DNA of 64,000 bases from Sphingobium sp. TCM1 (GCF_001650725.1 NZ_LXVX01000002.1:186001-250000); one strand, 5' to 3'. Positions 16,272 to 25,973 are shown, counted from the stretch's first letter. Notes: a model not told the origin generated them from the sequence alone. Made by a program: numbers and translations.

Positions 16272-18055
16272 TTCGTGCCGCGACCCGCTTGTCCATGCTG
16301 GCCATGCTGGCCATGGGAACCGCTGCCGTCACCCAGGCCGCCGCCGAGACCGCCGAAACATTGCCGGCCCTGCCCAGCCTCAAGTCAGACGCCTCTCCGC
16401 TCGACCTGAGCGACGGCGACAAGGCGCGCTACAATGCCGTCTTCGCTGCACTGCGCGCGGAAAAATGGGCCGATGCCAGGGCGATGATCCAGACGCTCGA
16501 CACGCAGGATGCCATGCGTTCCGTCGCGCTCGCCGAACTCTATCTGGCCCGCAATTCGCCCAGGGTCGAACTGTTCGACCTGCTGGACCTAGTCAACAGG
16601 GCGCCCTGGCTGCCCAAGGCCGACCAGTTGTCCCGCCTCGCGCAGAAACGTGGCGCGACGATGCTGCCCAGCCTGCCGCAGATCCAGAAGATGGTCTGGC
16701 TAGGCTCGGCCCCGCGTCGCCAATATGTCGCGGCCACCAGGACGGATGTGCTCGCCCAGACGCTGGCCGGGCAGATCCAGACCTATGTCAAGAATGACGA
16801 TCCGATCGGTGCCGAAGGACTGCTTGCCGCCGGCGAAGCGGGCCTGACGCCCGAAGGCCTGACCGAAGTGCGCCAGCGCGTCGCCTGGGCCTATTATATC
16901 GAAAATGACGACGCCAATGCCCGCCGAATGGCGGCCCGGGCGCTGGACGCCCGAGCCGGAGGCGACTGGACGGTCCAGGCGCATTGGACGACGGGACTTG
17001 CATCCTGGCGCCAGAATGATTGCCGCGCGGCTGCGCCGGCCTTTGCCAATGTCGCCGCGTTGGCCACGGATGCCGACATGCGCTCGGCGGGCGCCTATTG
17101 GGCGTCGCGGGCCTATATGGTTTGCGGCGAAGCGGACAAAGTCTCGAATTACCTGAAGCTTGCCGCGCGTTCCGATGAGACTTTCTACGGCCTGCTCGCC
17201 AAGGAATCATTGGGGCTGCCGCTGGGTGGCGCGCCCGTGGCGAGCCGCTTCGGCGCGCTGGAATGGCAGAAGCTGAAGGACAGTCCCAATGCTCGCGCCG
17301 CCATCGCCCTCTCGGCGATCGGTGAAAATGGCAAGGCCGACGAACTTCTGCGTTATCAGGCGAAGATCGGTGGAAGCGAGCAATATGACGCATTGCTGCG
17401 GCTCGCCAGCGCGCTCAACCTGCCCGCGACCCAACTCTATCTCGCCCATAACGGGCCGGCCGGAACCCAGCCGGGCCGTTTCGCCCGCTTCCCCGCGCCC
17501 GACTGGCGGCCCGATGGCGGCTGGCGCGTCGATCCTTCACTGATCTTTGCCCATACGCTTCAGGAATCGGGCTTCCGCACCGATGTCGTCAGCAGTGCGG
17601 GTGCTCGCGGCCTGATGCAGGTTCGCCCCGGTACCGGCAGCGACATGGGCCTGGCGTCGGCGGCGCAATTGTTCGTACCGTCGACCAACATGGAATTTGG
17701 CCAGCGCTATCTGGAGGCCTTGCGCGACATGAGCGCCACTGGCGGCCTGCTGCCCAAGGTAATGGCGGCCTATAATGCCGGGCCACTGCCTGTCGAACGC
17801 TGGAATAGCCAGGTCAAGGACAAGGGCGACCCGCTGCTCTTCATGGAGTCGCTGCCCTATTATGAAACCCGCGCTTATGTGAACATCGTCATGCGCAATT
17901 ACTGGATGTACCAGATCCAGGCAAAGGGCAGCGCGGACTGCCTGACCGGCATGGCACAGGGCTTGTGGCCGACCTTTCCCAATGCAAAGGGCGTGAAGCT
18001 GGTGCGCCTGAGCAAGGCCGACGGCCGCGCCTCCATGGGTGGCGGCTCCGACTGA
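16268..18055 (+). CDS. slt: Soluble lytic murein transglycosylase (Slt70-like)
   Basis: Periplasmic enzyme that cleaves peptidoglycan glycan strands, forming 1,6-anhydro ends. It has 595 residues, beginning with a signal peptide ([17 protein letters not shown]). A long alpha-superhelical domain (about 40-400) precedes the lysozyme-like SLT domain. The catalytic Glu is residue 433 in [10 protein letters not shown], followed by [19 protein letters not shown] and AAYNAGP. GTG 16268 overlaps the preceding stop (GTGA), and choosing it gives a proper signal peptide; the longer frame does not. The stop shares a base with the moaB start. Confidence 0.95.
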   Translation: MIRAATRLSMLAMLAMGTAAVTQAAAETAETLPALPSLKSDASPLDLSDGDKARYNAVFAALRAEKWADARAMIQTLDTQDAMRSVALAELYLARNSPRVELFDLLDLVNRAPWLPKADQLSRLAQKRGATMLPSLPQIQKMVWLGSAPRRQYVAATRTDVLAQTLAGQIQTYVKNDDPIGAEGLLAAGEAGLTPEGLTEVRQRVAWAYYIENDDANARRMAARALDARAGGDWTVQAHWTTGLASWRQNDCRAAAPAFANVAALATDADMRSAGAYWASRAYMVCGEADKVSNYLKLAARSDETFYGLLAKESLGLPLGGAPVASRFGALEWQKLKDSPNARAAIALSAIGENGKADELLRYQAKIGGSEQYDALLRLASALNLPATQLYLAHNGPAGTQPGRFARFPAPDWRPDGGWRVDPSLIFAHTLQESGFRTDVVSSAGARGLMQVRPGTGSDMGLASAAQLFVPSTNMEFGQRYLEALRDMSATGGLLPKVMAAYNAGPLPVERWNSQVKDKGDPLLFMESLPYYETRAYVNIVMRNYWMYQIQAKGSADCLTGMAQGLWPTFPNAKGVKLVRLSKADGRASMGGGSD

Positions 18056-18582
18056 TGCCCGTCGATGAAAGCCGGACCTTTCTTCCCGTCCGGATCGCGC
18101 TCCTCACCGTTTCCGATACGCGCGGCCTGGCCGAGGATCGTTCCGGTGATGCACTGGTCGAGCGGCTCGAAGGCGCGGGTCATATTCTCGCCGCGCGCCA
18201 TATCGAAAGGGACGACAAGCCCGCCATCGTCGCCCGGCTGCACGCCTGGATCGACGATCCGCAGATCGACGTCATTCTGACCACCGGCGGCACCGGCGTG
18301 ACCGGCCGCGACGTGACTCCCGAAGCGCTGGCCCAGGTGCAGGACAAGGAGATCCCCGGTTTCGGCGAGCTGTTCCGCTGGCTCAGCTATCAGAACATCG
18401 GCACGTCGACGATCCAGTCCCGCGCCACCGCCTGCGTCGCGCGCGGCACCTATATCTTCGCCCTGCCCGGTTCGACCGGCGCGGTAAAGGACGCTTGGGA
18501 CGGCATTCTCGTTTCCCAGCTCGACAGCCGTTTCCGGCCCTGCAATTTCGTCGAATTGATGCCGCGCCTCACCGAACGCTGA
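18055..18582 (+). CDS. moaB: Molybdenum cofactor biosynthesis protein MoaB
   Basis: A 175-residue MogA/MoaB-fold protein expected to adenylate molybdopterin before metal insertion. The diagnostic motifs are VSDTRG near residue 19, [16 protein letters not shown], and [16 protein letters not shown], which builds the pterin-binding pocket. The start at 18055 overlaps the slt stop by one base (TGATG), so the gene is translationally coupled. No other moa or moe gene lies nearby. Confidence 0.94.
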   Translation: MPVDESRTFLPVRIALLTVSDTRGLAEDRSGDALVERLEGAGHILAARHIERDDKPAIVARLHAWIDDPQIDVILTTGGTGVTGRDVTPEALAQVQDKEIPGFGELFRWLSYQNIGTSTIQSRATACVARGTYIFALPGSTGAVKDAWDGILVSQLDSRFRPCNFVELMPRLTER

Positions 18583-18660
18583 CGGTTGCGCCCCTGCGGG
18601 GATGACAAAGCCGTGCTGCTCTGGCATCGCGCCCGCCATCATATTGGGATAGCCAGCATC

Positions 18661-19425
18661 ATGACCAACATCGGGATATTCGGAGCCGCCGGCCGCATGG
18701 GCCGAGCCATCGCAAGCGTCGCGGCAGACGCCGGCATGGGTATAGCGGGCGGCACGGGTCGTGACGGAAGCGGCGAAATCGCGCCGGGTGTCGCCATCTC
18801 CGCCGATCCCCTGGCGCTCGCCCAAGCAAGCGACGTGCTCATCGACTTCTCTGTTCCGGGCGCGCTCTCCGCCCATCTCGACGCCTGCATCGCGGCGCGG
18901 AAGCCTATCCTGGTCGGCACGACGGGGCTGGAGCCGGTTCACCATGCGCTGATTGACGAGGCGGCCAGGATCATTCCGGTGCTCCAGACCGGCAATACAT
19001 CGCTGGGCGTCAATTTGCTGGCGGCGCTCGTGGAGAAGGCGGCAGCCGGCCTTGGCGACGACTGGGACATCGAGATTGTCGAAATGCACCACCGGCACAA
19101 GGTGGACGCGCCGTCAGGCACGGCCCTGCTGCTGGGCGAAGCCGCAGCACGCGGCCGTGGTATCAACCTTTCCGAAAAGAGCGAGCGAGGTCGCGACGGC
19201 ATCACCGGCGCGCGCGCGAAGGGCGCGATCGGCTTTGCGGCGCTGCGCGGCGGATCCGTCGCAGGCGACCATCAGTTGATCTTCGCGACCGAAGGCGAAC
19301 GGATCGAACTCGGCCATCGCGCGGAAAACCGGACTATTTTTGCCCGTGGCGCGATCAAGGGTGCACAATGGCTGGCGGCTCAGGACGCGGGCAGATACGA
19401 TATGAAGGGCGTGCTGGGCCTCTGA
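18661..19425 (+). CDS. dapB: 4-hydroxy-tetrahydrodipicolinate reductase
   Basis: NAD(P)H-dependent reductase of the diaminopimelate/lysine route. It has 254 residues. The dinucleotide-binding GAAGRMGR is near the N-terminus, TTGLEPVHHALIDEA follows, and the active-site signature EMHHRHKVDAPSGTA contains the catalytic His and Lys. ATG 18661 is chosen over the longer frame because the Rossmann strand begins directly after it. It ends 5 bases before the nth start, so the two probably share a transcript. Confidence 0.97.
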   Translation: MTNIGIFGAAGRMGRAIASVAADAGMGIAGGTGRDGSGEIAPGVAISADPLALAQASDVLIDFSVPGALSAHLDACIAARKPILVGTTGLEPVHHALIDEAARIIPVLQTGNTSLGVNLLAALVEKAAAGLGDDWDIEIVEMHHRHKVDAPSGTALLLGEAAARGRGINLSEKSERGRDGITGARAKGAIGFAALRGGSVAGDHQLIFATEGERIELGHRAENRTIFARGAIKGAQWLAAQDAGRYDMKGVLGL

Positions 19426-19430
19426 CGCGC

Positions 19431-20078
19431 ATGAACAAGGCCCAGATATTCGATTTTTTCAGCCGCCTGGCGGAGGCCAACCCCGCCCCGCGGACCGAGC
19501 TCGAATATGGCAACGACTATCAGTTGCTCGTCGCGGTCGTGCTGTCCGCGCAAGCCACCGATGTCGGCGTCAACAAGGCGACGCGCGCGCTGTTCCGGGA
19601 AGTCGAAACGCCGCAGCAGATGGTCGATCTGGGCGAAGAAGGCCTCAAGCAGCACATCAAGACGATCGGCCTGTTCAACGCAAAGGCGAAAAATGTCATC
19701 GCCTTGTCCGAGATACTGGTGCGGGATTTCGCCGGCGAGGTGCCACAGGATCGCGACACGCTGACCACCCTGCCCGGCGTCGGGCGCAAGACCGCCAATG
19801 TCGTGGTCAACACCGCCTTCGGACAGGAGGCGTTCGCGGTCGATACCCATATCTTCCGCGTCGGCAACCGAACCGGTCTGGCGCCGGGCAAGACGGTGCT
19901 GGCCGTCGAGCAGAAGCTGGACAAGCGCGTACCGGGACCGTTCCGCCGCGACGCCCATCACTGGCTGATCCTGCACGGCCGCTATGTGTGCAAGGCGCGC
20001 CGCCCCGAATGCTGGCGCTGTATCGTTGCGGACCTGTGCCGCTACAAGACCAAGACTCCCGCTCCCAAGACGGCCTGA
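19431..20078 (+). CDS. nth: Endonuclease III (base-excision DNA glycosylase/AP lyase)
   Basis: Removes oxidised pyrimidines and nicks at abasic sites. It has 215 residues. The helix-hairpin-helix LPGVGRKTANVV holds the catalytic K120, and VDTHIFRV holds D138. The C-terminal 4Fe-4S cluster ligands are C187, C194, C197 and C203. All key residues are present and the length is standard. The start at 19431 excludes 21 residues read from the end of dapB. Confidence 0.97.
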   Translation: MNKAQIFDFFSRLAEANPAPRTELEYGNDYQLLVAVVLSAQATDVGVNKATRALFREVETPQQMVDLGEEGLKQHIKTIGLFNAKAKNVIALSEILVRDFAGEVPQDRDTLTTLPGVGRKTANVVVNTAFGQEAFAVDTHIFRVGNRTGLAPGKTVLAVEQKLDKRVPGPFRRDAHHWLILHGRYVCKARRPECWRCIVADLCRYKTKTPAPKTA

Positions 20079-20178
20079 AGCCCCTCCGTTATCGCCCGGT
20101 TCAGCCGCACCATGTTAGGGACGAGACGGAATTTGGCGCTCCATGTCGTCGAGTCGGCATATCATGAGGAGAGAAATC

Positions 20179-20565
20179 ATGTCTGTCCGCACCCCGGCCC
20201 GCTTGGCCTTGGGCGTTGCCTTGACCCTCAGTGTCGCGCCGGCCGTCGCCAAGGACGCGCCCGATCCCTATGTAGCCAAGGGCGAAGCCACCAACTGCAT
20301 TCCGATCCGCTCGATCCGGTCCACCAATGTGCGCGACGACCGGACGATCGACTTCGTCATGAACAGCCGCAAAATCTATCGCAACACGCTGCCGAGCAGC
20401 TGCCCCAGTCTGGGCTTCGAAAAGCGCTTTTCCTACCGAACCAGCCTGTCCCAGCTCTGTTCGGTCGATATCATCACGGTCCTGTGGAACGCCGGCCCTG
20501 GTTTGCAGCCCGGAGCCAGTTGCGGGCTGGGCAAATTCCAGCCGATGGAAAAGGCTGCGAAATAA
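20179..20565 (+). CDS. Exported DUF6491-like protein
   Basis: A 128-residue protein with a signal peptide (LALGVALTLSVAPAVA, cleavage near residue 25). The mature part has cysteines in ATNCIPI, SSCPSLG, LCSVDI and SCGLG, likely forming two disulfides in the periplasm, and a TIDFVMNSRKIYRNTLP core. This pattern resembles the DUF6491 family, whose function is unknown. GAGGAGAG about 10 bases before ATG 20179 decides the start. It lies 100 bases after nth and 74 bases before tRNA-Arg. Confidence 0.82.
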   Translation: MSVRTPARLALGVALTLSVAPAVAKDAPDPYVAKGEATNCIPIRSIRSTNVRDDRTIDFVMNSRKIYRNTLPSSCPSLGFEKRFSYRTSLSQLCSVDIITVLWNAGPGLQPGASCGLGKFQPMEKAAK

Positions 20566-20639
20566 GATCATCGTCAGATGATTTTGGTGCTGGCGCAGTC
20601 CGATGGACTTTGCTAACCGCCCCTTCTGACCCGCGTCAC

Positions 20640-20716
20640 GCACCCATAGCTCAGCTGGATAGAGCGTTGCCCTCCGAAGGCAAAGGCCAGAGGTTCGAAT
20701 CCTCTTGGGTGCGCCA
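20640..20716 (+). tRNA. tRNA-Arg (anticodon CCG)
   Basis: A full cloverleaf of 77 nt with encoded CCA. The acceptor GCACCCA pairs with TGGGTGC. The anticodon arm is TTGCC-CTCCGAA-GGCAA with anticodon CCG at 20674-20676, and the T arm is GAGG-TTCGAAT-CCTC. It reads CGG codons. It is followed by a stretch with no sound gene, and tRNA 3' ends are frequent integration sites. Confidence 0.97.
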
Positions 20717-20724
20717 TTTTCCAA

Positions 20725-21217
20725 TTACTTAGCTACTCCCGTGTGAGCCAGAAAATGGCCGGCATGTGCGGCTATGTGTAGCCTGCGCTCAATTTCTACG
20801 GTTGAAAGCCACCAATGTCTCGCCTTGGAAATAGGGTTGATGATGCGCGTCAAGCTCGATGGTTCCCGCCTCCACTTTTGCGCGAACCATGTCCGCAGAT
20901 GCGGGGTATGACCCCGGCCAGACTTACGTTCCTGTAGCTTGTTCCGAACTTCCGCAATTGCCATCGTCAATGTCGATGATGCGCCGTCCCTTGTCGTCGA
21001 TAACGAACCCTACATCGCTGCGCTGGCCGCGCCGCTTGCCGGTCTTTGAGGTGGCCCTTGTCGTTGCGGCCTCGAGGGTCGCCATCAAATCGTCGACATC
21101 GAAGATGCGCCAAATCGCGCCGATATGACTGACATTCATGCCCTGAGAAGCAATGGATATCTTACCCGCCGCAAACTGACAGACCGGACGCACCGGCATC
21201 GGAGCAGGTGGCTTCAT
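20725..21217 (-). pseudogene. Possible frameshifted gene relic in a 576-base gene-poor stretch behind tRNA-Arg
   Basis: Between the tRNA (20716) and the transporter stop (21293) there is no convincing gene. On the minus strand, two short open frames overlap in different phases. One, 21217 to 20924, contains NVSHIGAIWRIFDVDDLM and DVGFVIDDKGRRIIDID. The other, 20970 to 20725, contains TRIINPISKARHWWLS. Their order and overlap would fit one decayed gene of about 160 residues with a frameshift near 20950. I do not recognise the family. The stretch looks poorer in GC than its surroundings and lies at a tRNA 3' end, a typical position for a lost integrated element. It could equally be non-coding. 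Confidence 0.25.
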
Positions 21218-21292
21218 GGCCGGATTTGGCTATCAGATCCTTATCGATACAAGCATGATCGGTCGCCCAGCCGCCTCGAACCGCCCGCACCT

Positions 21293-22183
21293 CTATTGCG
21301 GCGCATCCTCGATCACCGGCTTGTGCCCGGCGGTCAGAGCGCTGCCCGCCGAAGCAGCCATTACGCAGACGATAGCGGCCCACTGCAAGGGCGTCAGCCG
21401 CTCGCCCAGGACGATGAAGCCCGCAAGCGCGCCCACGGCCGGCGCCGAACTCAACAGCAGGCCGAATACCGGCGCAGACAAACGGCGCATCGCCTCCATC
21501 TCCAGCGAATAGGGCAAGGCGCTCGACAGCAGGGCGACGGCGAGGGCGACCATCAGCACCCAGGGGGAAAGCAACCCCGCGCCTGCATCGACCAGGCCGA
21601 CCGGCATGACGAGGATCGCGGCAACCAGCATCCCCCAGGCGACCGCGTCGCCGCCCAGCGCCCCCGAGACTCGCTTGCCGGTCAGGATATACAGAGCCCA
21701 GCAGACCGCCGCGCCGCAGGCGAAGCCGACACCCAGCGGATCGAGGGGCGCATCTGTTCGCAGCGGCAGCAACAGCAGAAGCCCGGTCACTGCCGCGCCA
21801 AGCCAGAGAAAATCGCGAGGCCGGCGCGATCCGAACAGGACGATCGCCAGCGGGCCGGTCACTTCGATCGCGATGGCGATACCCAGTGGAATGCGCGCGA
21901 AAGCCTGATAGATCAGAAGGTTCATCAGACCCAGAGTGGCGCCATAAGCGATCAGCGGCCAGCGCGCTTCGCGGGGAATGGGCCGACCCCAGGGACGGCG
22001 AAAGAGCAAGAGCAGGATCGCGGCAAGTCCGATGCGCAGCCCCGCGACGCCTTTAGCGCCGACTAGCGGGAACAATGTCTTGGCAAAGGCAGCGCCCAGA
22101 CTCATCGAAAAGAGCGAGAGCAGCACCGCTCCGGTTCCCGCCAGCGCGGCGGCGCGCGCCCGGTTGCCATCGTCCCCTGTCAT
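21293..22183 (-). CDS. EamA/DMT-superfamily permease (RhtA-like exporter)
   Basis: A 296-residue inner-membrane protein with about ten hydrophobic helices arranged as two EamA repeats, for example LSLFSMSLGAAFAKTLFPLVG at the start of the first and VCWALYILTGKRVSGALGG at the start of the second. Relatives export amino acids or other metabolites (RhtA exports threonine and homoserine); the substrate here is unknown. ATG 22183 is chosen because the longer frame runs through the promoter region of the divergent MFS gene. It ends in a short polar tail. Confidence 0.9.
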   Translation of the reverse strand: MTGDDGNRARAAALAGTGAVLLSLFSMSLGAAFAKTLFPLVGAKGVAGLRIGLAAILLLLFRRPWGRPIPREARWPLIAYGATLGLMNLLIYQAFARIPLGIAIAIEVTGPLAIVLFGSRRPRDFLWLGAAVTGLLLLLPLRTDAPLDPLGVGFACGAAVCWALYILTGKRVSGALGGDAVAWGMLVAAILVMPVGLVDAGAGLLSPWVLMVALAVALLSSALPYSLEMEAMRRLSAPVFGLLLSSAPAVGALAGFIVLGERLTPLQWAAIVCVMAASAGSALTAGHKPVIEDAPQ

Positions 22184-22349
22184 AATCGGAGCGCTATAGC
22201 CGATCCGCCCGCGAGTGCGAAACCCTTCCGGTTGCATAGCGCGCGAACGCACTTGCAGGAATCTCATACGAATGCAGGGTTGACCAACGTTGTCATGCGG
22301 CCCATCTGCGGAACTTCCGCATATTTTGCATTGCAGCATGGAGCTTGCC

Positions 22350-23546
22350 ATGGGTGTCCAGCCCCGGAACGCGCATCCCGCGCTTGTCCTGTTCGCCCTC
22401 TCGGTCGGCGCCTTCGCGATCGGCACGACCGAATTCGCGGCGATGAGCCTGCTGCCTTTCTTCGCGCGTGACCTGGGCATCGACGTGCCGACCGCCGGTC
22501 ATGCGATCAGCGCCTATGCGCTGGGAGTGGTTGCGGGCGCGCCGGTGATTGCCGCCTTCGCCGCGCGGTTGCCGCGCCGGACACTGCTGATCGGCCTGAT
22601 GGCGATGTTCGCCGTCGCCAATGCGCTTTCGGCACTGTCGCCCAGCTATTCCTGGATGCTGTTGTTCCGTTTTCTGTCCGGCGTTCCGCATGGCGCCTAT
22701 TTTGGCGTCGCGGCGCTGGTTGCCGCCAGCCTGGTGCCGATCGAAAAGAGGACGCTGGCGATGGCCAAGGTCATGTCCGGCCTGACCGTCGCCACCGTGC
22801 TGGGCGTGCCGGTGGCCAACTGGATGGGGCAGGTGCTGGGCTGGCGATCGGGCTTTTTCGTGGTCGCCGCCCTGGCGGTAGCGACGGTGACTTTGGTCGG
22901 ACTCTATGCGCCGCGCGATGCGGGCGATCCCAAGGCCAGCCCGATGCGCGAATTGACCGCGCTGGGCAAGTCGCAGGTCTGGCTGACCTTGCTGACCGGC
23001 GCGATCGGCTTTGGCGGCATGTTCGCCGTCTACACCTATGTCGCCTCGACCATGATCGAAGTGACGCGTGTTCCCGAAAGCTACGTGCCGCTGATCCTCA
23101 TCATCTTCGGCATCGGCATGACGCTGGGCAATCTGGCCGCAGCCTGGCTGGCCGATCGCGCGCAGAGCCGCACCGTCATCGGCGTGCTGTTGTGGAGCGC
23201 GGCGTCGCTGGCCCTGTTTCCGCTGATGGCCGGCAATATCTGGACGCTCAGCCTGATCGTCTTCCTGATCGGCATCGGCGGCGGCCTGGGCACGCCCTTG
23301 CAGGCCCGACTGATGGATGTCGCCGGGGACGCGCAGACGCTCGCCGCCGCGCTCCATCACAGCGCCTTCAATGTCGCCAATGCGATCGGACCATGGTTGG
23401 GCGGCCTGTCGATCGCTGCCGGCTACGGGCTGGTGTCGACCGGCTGGATCGGCAGCGCGCTGGCGCTGGGCGGGCTGGCCGTCTTCCTCCTCGCCATTGC
23501 GCTGGAGCGGCGGAACGGCGCCATGATACCCGCTGCCGCCGAATAA
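22350..23546 (+). CDS. Major facilitator superfamily (DHA1, AraJ-like) efflux transporter
   Basis: A 398-residue protein with twelve predicted membrane helices. The N-terminal helix FALSVGAFAIGTTEF and the loop motif AARLPRRTLLIGLM are typical of the drug:H+ antiporter-1 family that includes sugar/arabinose efflux proteins. The substrate is unknown. ATG 22350 is used because GGAG at 22340-22343 has good spacing; ATG 22338 is an alternative. It is divergent from the EamA permease, with 166 bases between. The long open frame on its opposite strand is a coding shadow. Confidence 0.92.
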   Translation: MGVQPRNAHPALVLFALSVGAFAIGTTEFAAMSLLPFFARDLGIDVPTAGHAISAYALGVVAGAPVIAAFAARLPRRTLLIGLMAMFAVANALSALSPSYSWMLLFRFLSGVPHGAYFGVAALVAASLVPIEKRTLAMAKVMSGLTVATVLGVPVANWMGQVLGWRSGFFVVAALAVATVTLVGLYAPRDAGDPKASPMRELTALGKSQVWLTLLTGAIGFGGMFAVYTYVASTMIEVTRVPESYVPLILIIFGIGMTLGNLAAAWLADRAQSRTVIGVLLWSAASLALFPLMAGNIWTLSLIVFLIGIGGGLGTPLQARLMDVAGDAQTLAAALHHSAFNVANAIGPWLGGLSIAAGYGLVSTGWIGSALALGGLAVFLLAIALERRNGAMIPAAAE

Positions 23547-23586
23547 GCCGCTTTCGCGCCGCCGCGGCGCCGGATAAGGCAGGGGC

Positions 23587-24726
23587 ATGAACGACCAGGC
23601 AAGAGAGACGATGCTGGCCGACGCGGCAGTGGCTGCCCTGCGCCGCGGCGATGCGCCGGTGGCGCTGGCGACTTTGCGCGAGATGGCGGACCCGCCGGCG
23701 ATGCTGCTGGCACAGGCGTGCAACCGCAGCGGCGATCTGGACGGCGAAGCGGACGCGTTGCGGCGCATCCTCGACGGCGACATGCGCAACCTCCCCGCGC
23801 TGCTCGCGATGGGCCAGAACATGCTGCGCCGTGGCGACGAACGGGGATCGATCAGCTGGTTCCGCGCCGCCCTGGCGCAGGCCGCCGCGACTGGCGCGCC
23901 GCCCCCGATTCAGCCCCTGCTGCGACAGGCTCAGGCCAGCCTGGCCCAGTCGAGCCGGCGGTTCGAGGATCATCTGACCACAGCGATCCGCGACCTGCCG
24001 CCCCTGCCGCGGATCGCCCACGCCACCGATCTGCTGCTGGGCAAGCGCGACCTCTACCTCCAGCAACCGAGCATGTTCTATTTCCCCGGCCTGCCCCAGC
24101 GCGCCTTCTACGAGCGGGAAGAGTTCGGCTGGGTCGCCCCGATGGAGGCGATGACCGACGCCATCGTCCGGGAACTGGAGGCGGTGCGCGCGCAGGACGC
24201 CGAGTTCGCCCCCTATGTCCAGACATCCGCCGGCCGTCCCGCGCCCAATAATCCGCTGCGCGACGATCCTAGCTGGGGGGCGCTCTATTTCTGGCAGGGC
24301 GGCGCGCCGGTAGAGGAAAATGCCCGACGCTGCCCATCGGTGATGGCGGCGCTAGCCCATGCGCCGATACCGGTGATCGGCGGCCGTTCTCCCATGGCGC
24401 TCTGGTCGTTGCTCAGGCCCGGCACCCATATCCAGCCGCATCATGGGCTGCTCAATACCCGCCTCATCTGCCACCTGCCGTTGCTGGCGCCGGACGATTG
24501 CGCACTGCGGGTCGGCGCCGAAACAAGGGCGTGGCGCAAGGGCAAGATGCTGCTGTTCGACGACAGCATCGAGCATGAAGCCTGGAACCGCAGCGGCGAA
24601 ACGCGCGTCGTACTGCTGTTCGAAGTGTGGCGGCCGGAGATCGACGCGGAGGAGCGCGAGGCGCTGACCCGGTTGTTCCAGGCGATCGACGCCTTCGGGC
24701 CGGCGCAGGTCGATACCGGGGGCTGA
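23587..24726 (+). CDS. TPR-linked aspartyl/asparaginyl beta-hydroxylase domain protein
   Basis: A 379-residue protein in two parts. The N-terminal 130 residues form TPR-like helical pairs (DAAVAALRRGDAPVALATL, LLAMGQNMLRRGDERGSISW). The C-terminal 2-oxoglutarate/Fe(II) dioxygenase domain has the metal-ligand region GTHIQPHHGLLNTRLICHLPL and a second His in DDSIEHEAWNRSGETRVVLLF with the oxoglutarate-binding Arg. It resembles mammalian aspartyl beta-hydroxylase and LpxO-like enzymes. Bacterial targets of the TPR-fused kind are mostly unknown. No signal peptide is seen, so it is probably cytosolic. Confidence 0.88.
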   Translation: MNDQARETMLADAAVAALRRGDAPVALATLREMADPPAMLLAQACNRSGDLDGEADALRRILDGDMRNLPALLAMGQNMLRRGDERGSISWFRAALAQAAATGAPPPIQPLLRQAQASLAQSSRRFEDHLTTAIRDLPPLPRIAHATDLLLGKRDLYLQQPSMFYFPGLPQRAFYEREEFGWVAPMEAMTDAIVRELEAVRAQDAEFAPYVQTSAGRPAPNNPLRDDPSWGALYFWQGGAPVEENARRCPSVMAALAHAPIPVIGGRSPMALWSLLRPGTHIQPHHGLLNTRLICHLPLLAPDDCALRVGAETRAWRKGKMLLFDDSIEHEAWNRSGETRVVLLFEVWRPEIDAEEREALTRLFQAIDAFGPAQVDTGG

Positions 24727-24750
24727 GCCTCTTTCCAGAAGCTCGTAATG

Positions 24751-24780
24751 TTGTTATTAGCGCACGTAACAAAATAACAA
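24751..24780. other. AT-rich inverted repeat upstream of the YitT-like gene
   Basis: TTGTTATT (24751-24758) and AATAACAA (24773-24780) are exact reverse complements with a 14-base spacer, about 40 bases before the ATG of the next gene. An AT-only palindrome is unusual in this GC-rich sequence. It could be an operator or a weak terminator for the hydroxylase gene. Confidence 0.4.
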
Positions 24781-24819
24781 GAGGATGGCCGGGGCGTTCC
24801 CGCTTCACGGACTCCGCCA

Positions 24820-25446
24820 ATGCCTCCTGTCGTGCCTTCACAGACACCCTCTGCCCGTCCCCACAGCCTGGCCGAGGATGGCTATGCCATCGCGATCGGC
24901 TGCGCCTTTATCGCCATGGGCATCATGCTGTTGAAGGAAGCAAGCCTGGTGACGGGCGGGATCGCCGGCATCGCGCTGCTCCTGTCCTATATCATTGCCT
25001 GGTCGCCCGCCGCGCTGTTCATCCTCATCAACATCCCCTTCTTCCTGGTAGCGGGCAGGACCATGGGACCAGCCTTCGGCGTCAAGACGCTGGCCACCAA
25101 CATCGCGATCATGGCACTGGGGCTGGCCATGCCCTGGGCGATGCAGATCGCCAGCGTCAGCCCGCTCTTCGCCGCCCTGTTCGGCGGATCGATCATCGGG
25201 TTCGGCATTCTTGCCATCGCCCGCCATGGCGCAGGCGTTGGCGGCGTCGGCGTGGTCGCGTTGATCCTGCAAAAGTCGCGCGGCTGGAATGCCGGGCGCA
25301 CGCAGATGCTCTGCGACATGGTCATCCTGCTGCTGTCGCTCCCGCTGCTCAGCCCCGACCGGTTCGGCCTTTCGATCCTGTCAGCCGCCGCGATGAATGC
25401 CGTACTGGTCGTGAATCATCGCCCAGGCCGCTATATCGGCTATTAG
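24820..25446 (+). CDS. YitT-family membrane protein
   Basis: A 208-residue integral membrane protein with five or six helices (AIAIGCAFIAMGIMLLKEASL, GGIAGIALLLSYII, ALFILINIPFFLV and others). The pattern of a glycine-rich VTGGIAGIALLLSY near residue 45 and GAGVGGVGVVALILQ in the middle marks the YitT/DUF161 family, whose transport role is unproven. It lacks the extra C-terminal DUF2179 domain of Gram-positive members. Its TAG stop overlaps the TAA stop of the convergent lipoprotein gene. Confidence 0.85.
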   Translation: MPPVVPSQTPSARPHSLAEDGYAIAIGCAFIAMGIMLLKEASLVTGGIAGIALLLSYIIAWSPAALFILINIPFFLVAGRTMGPAFGVKTLATNIAIMALGLAMPWAMQIASVSPLFAALFGGSIIGFGILAIARHGAGVGGVGVVALILQKSRGWNAGRTQMLCDMVILLLSLPLLSPDRFGLSILSAAAMNAVLVVNHRPGRYIGY

Positions 25447-25973
25447 CTCTCGCAGAGCGGCGTGTTGCCGCGATCGCGCGCTCGCAGGGCGCTGGCGGCG
25501 TCATTGGCGACGCGCGGGAAGCTGACGCCTTCCAGCGAGCCGCGCCCTTCGCACAGGTCCGCGCAGGCCATGTCGACCACACCGGGCAAGGCAACCTGAT
25601 CGCCATCATATTGGGCGACGATGATGCAGCGGTCCCCGCCCCTGAAGCTCAAGATCAGCTTGTCACCGGTCCGGCGCGCGGTGCCATGGCCACGACAACT
25701 GGGCTCCTCGCCGAACACCGCTTCCAGCCCGAAGCGGAACTGCCCGTCCTGACCGGGAATGACGCAGAGCGAGTCGCGTCCGGCCTCATGGGCGCGCTGG
25801 AACAGGCCCACCGGCGAAATCCTGCTGGCGTCGGCGATGGCGCCGGTCTCGATCGCCGCCCGCTCCAGCCCGGAGACGGACGCGCGCCCGCCATCCGGGC
25901 CGGCATCACCGCGCTCCGGAGGTCGCTGGCAGGCCGCCAACAGGATGAGGAGCGCCAGGCTAGTCCGCCGCAT
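25443..25973 (-). CDS. Lipoprotein of unknown function
   Basis: A 176-residue protein with a short signal ending in LLAAC (lipid-modified Cys15), then a charged linker. The mature part has five cysteines ([30 protein letters not shown]), suggesting disulfides in the envelope, and the C-terminus has one more (PLCES). I do not recognise a family. It overlaps the hisI stop by 14 bases, so the two are probably co-transcribed. Confidence 0.78.
   Translation of the reverse strand: MRRTSLALLILLAACQRPPERGDAGPDGGRASVSGLERAAIETGAIADASRISPVGLFQRAHEAGRDSLCVIPGQDGQFRFGLEAVFGEEPSCRGHGTARRTGDKLILSFRGGDRCIIVAQYDGDQVALPGVVDMACADLCEGRGSLEGVSFPRVANDAASALRARDRGNTPLCES

Noticed and set aside
22293-23822. 509-residue open frame on the minus strand opposite the MFS gene
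   Set aside because: Low-complexity Gln/Arg/Asp-rich translation typical of an antisense shadow in GC-rich DNA; the plus strand encodes a clear transporter.
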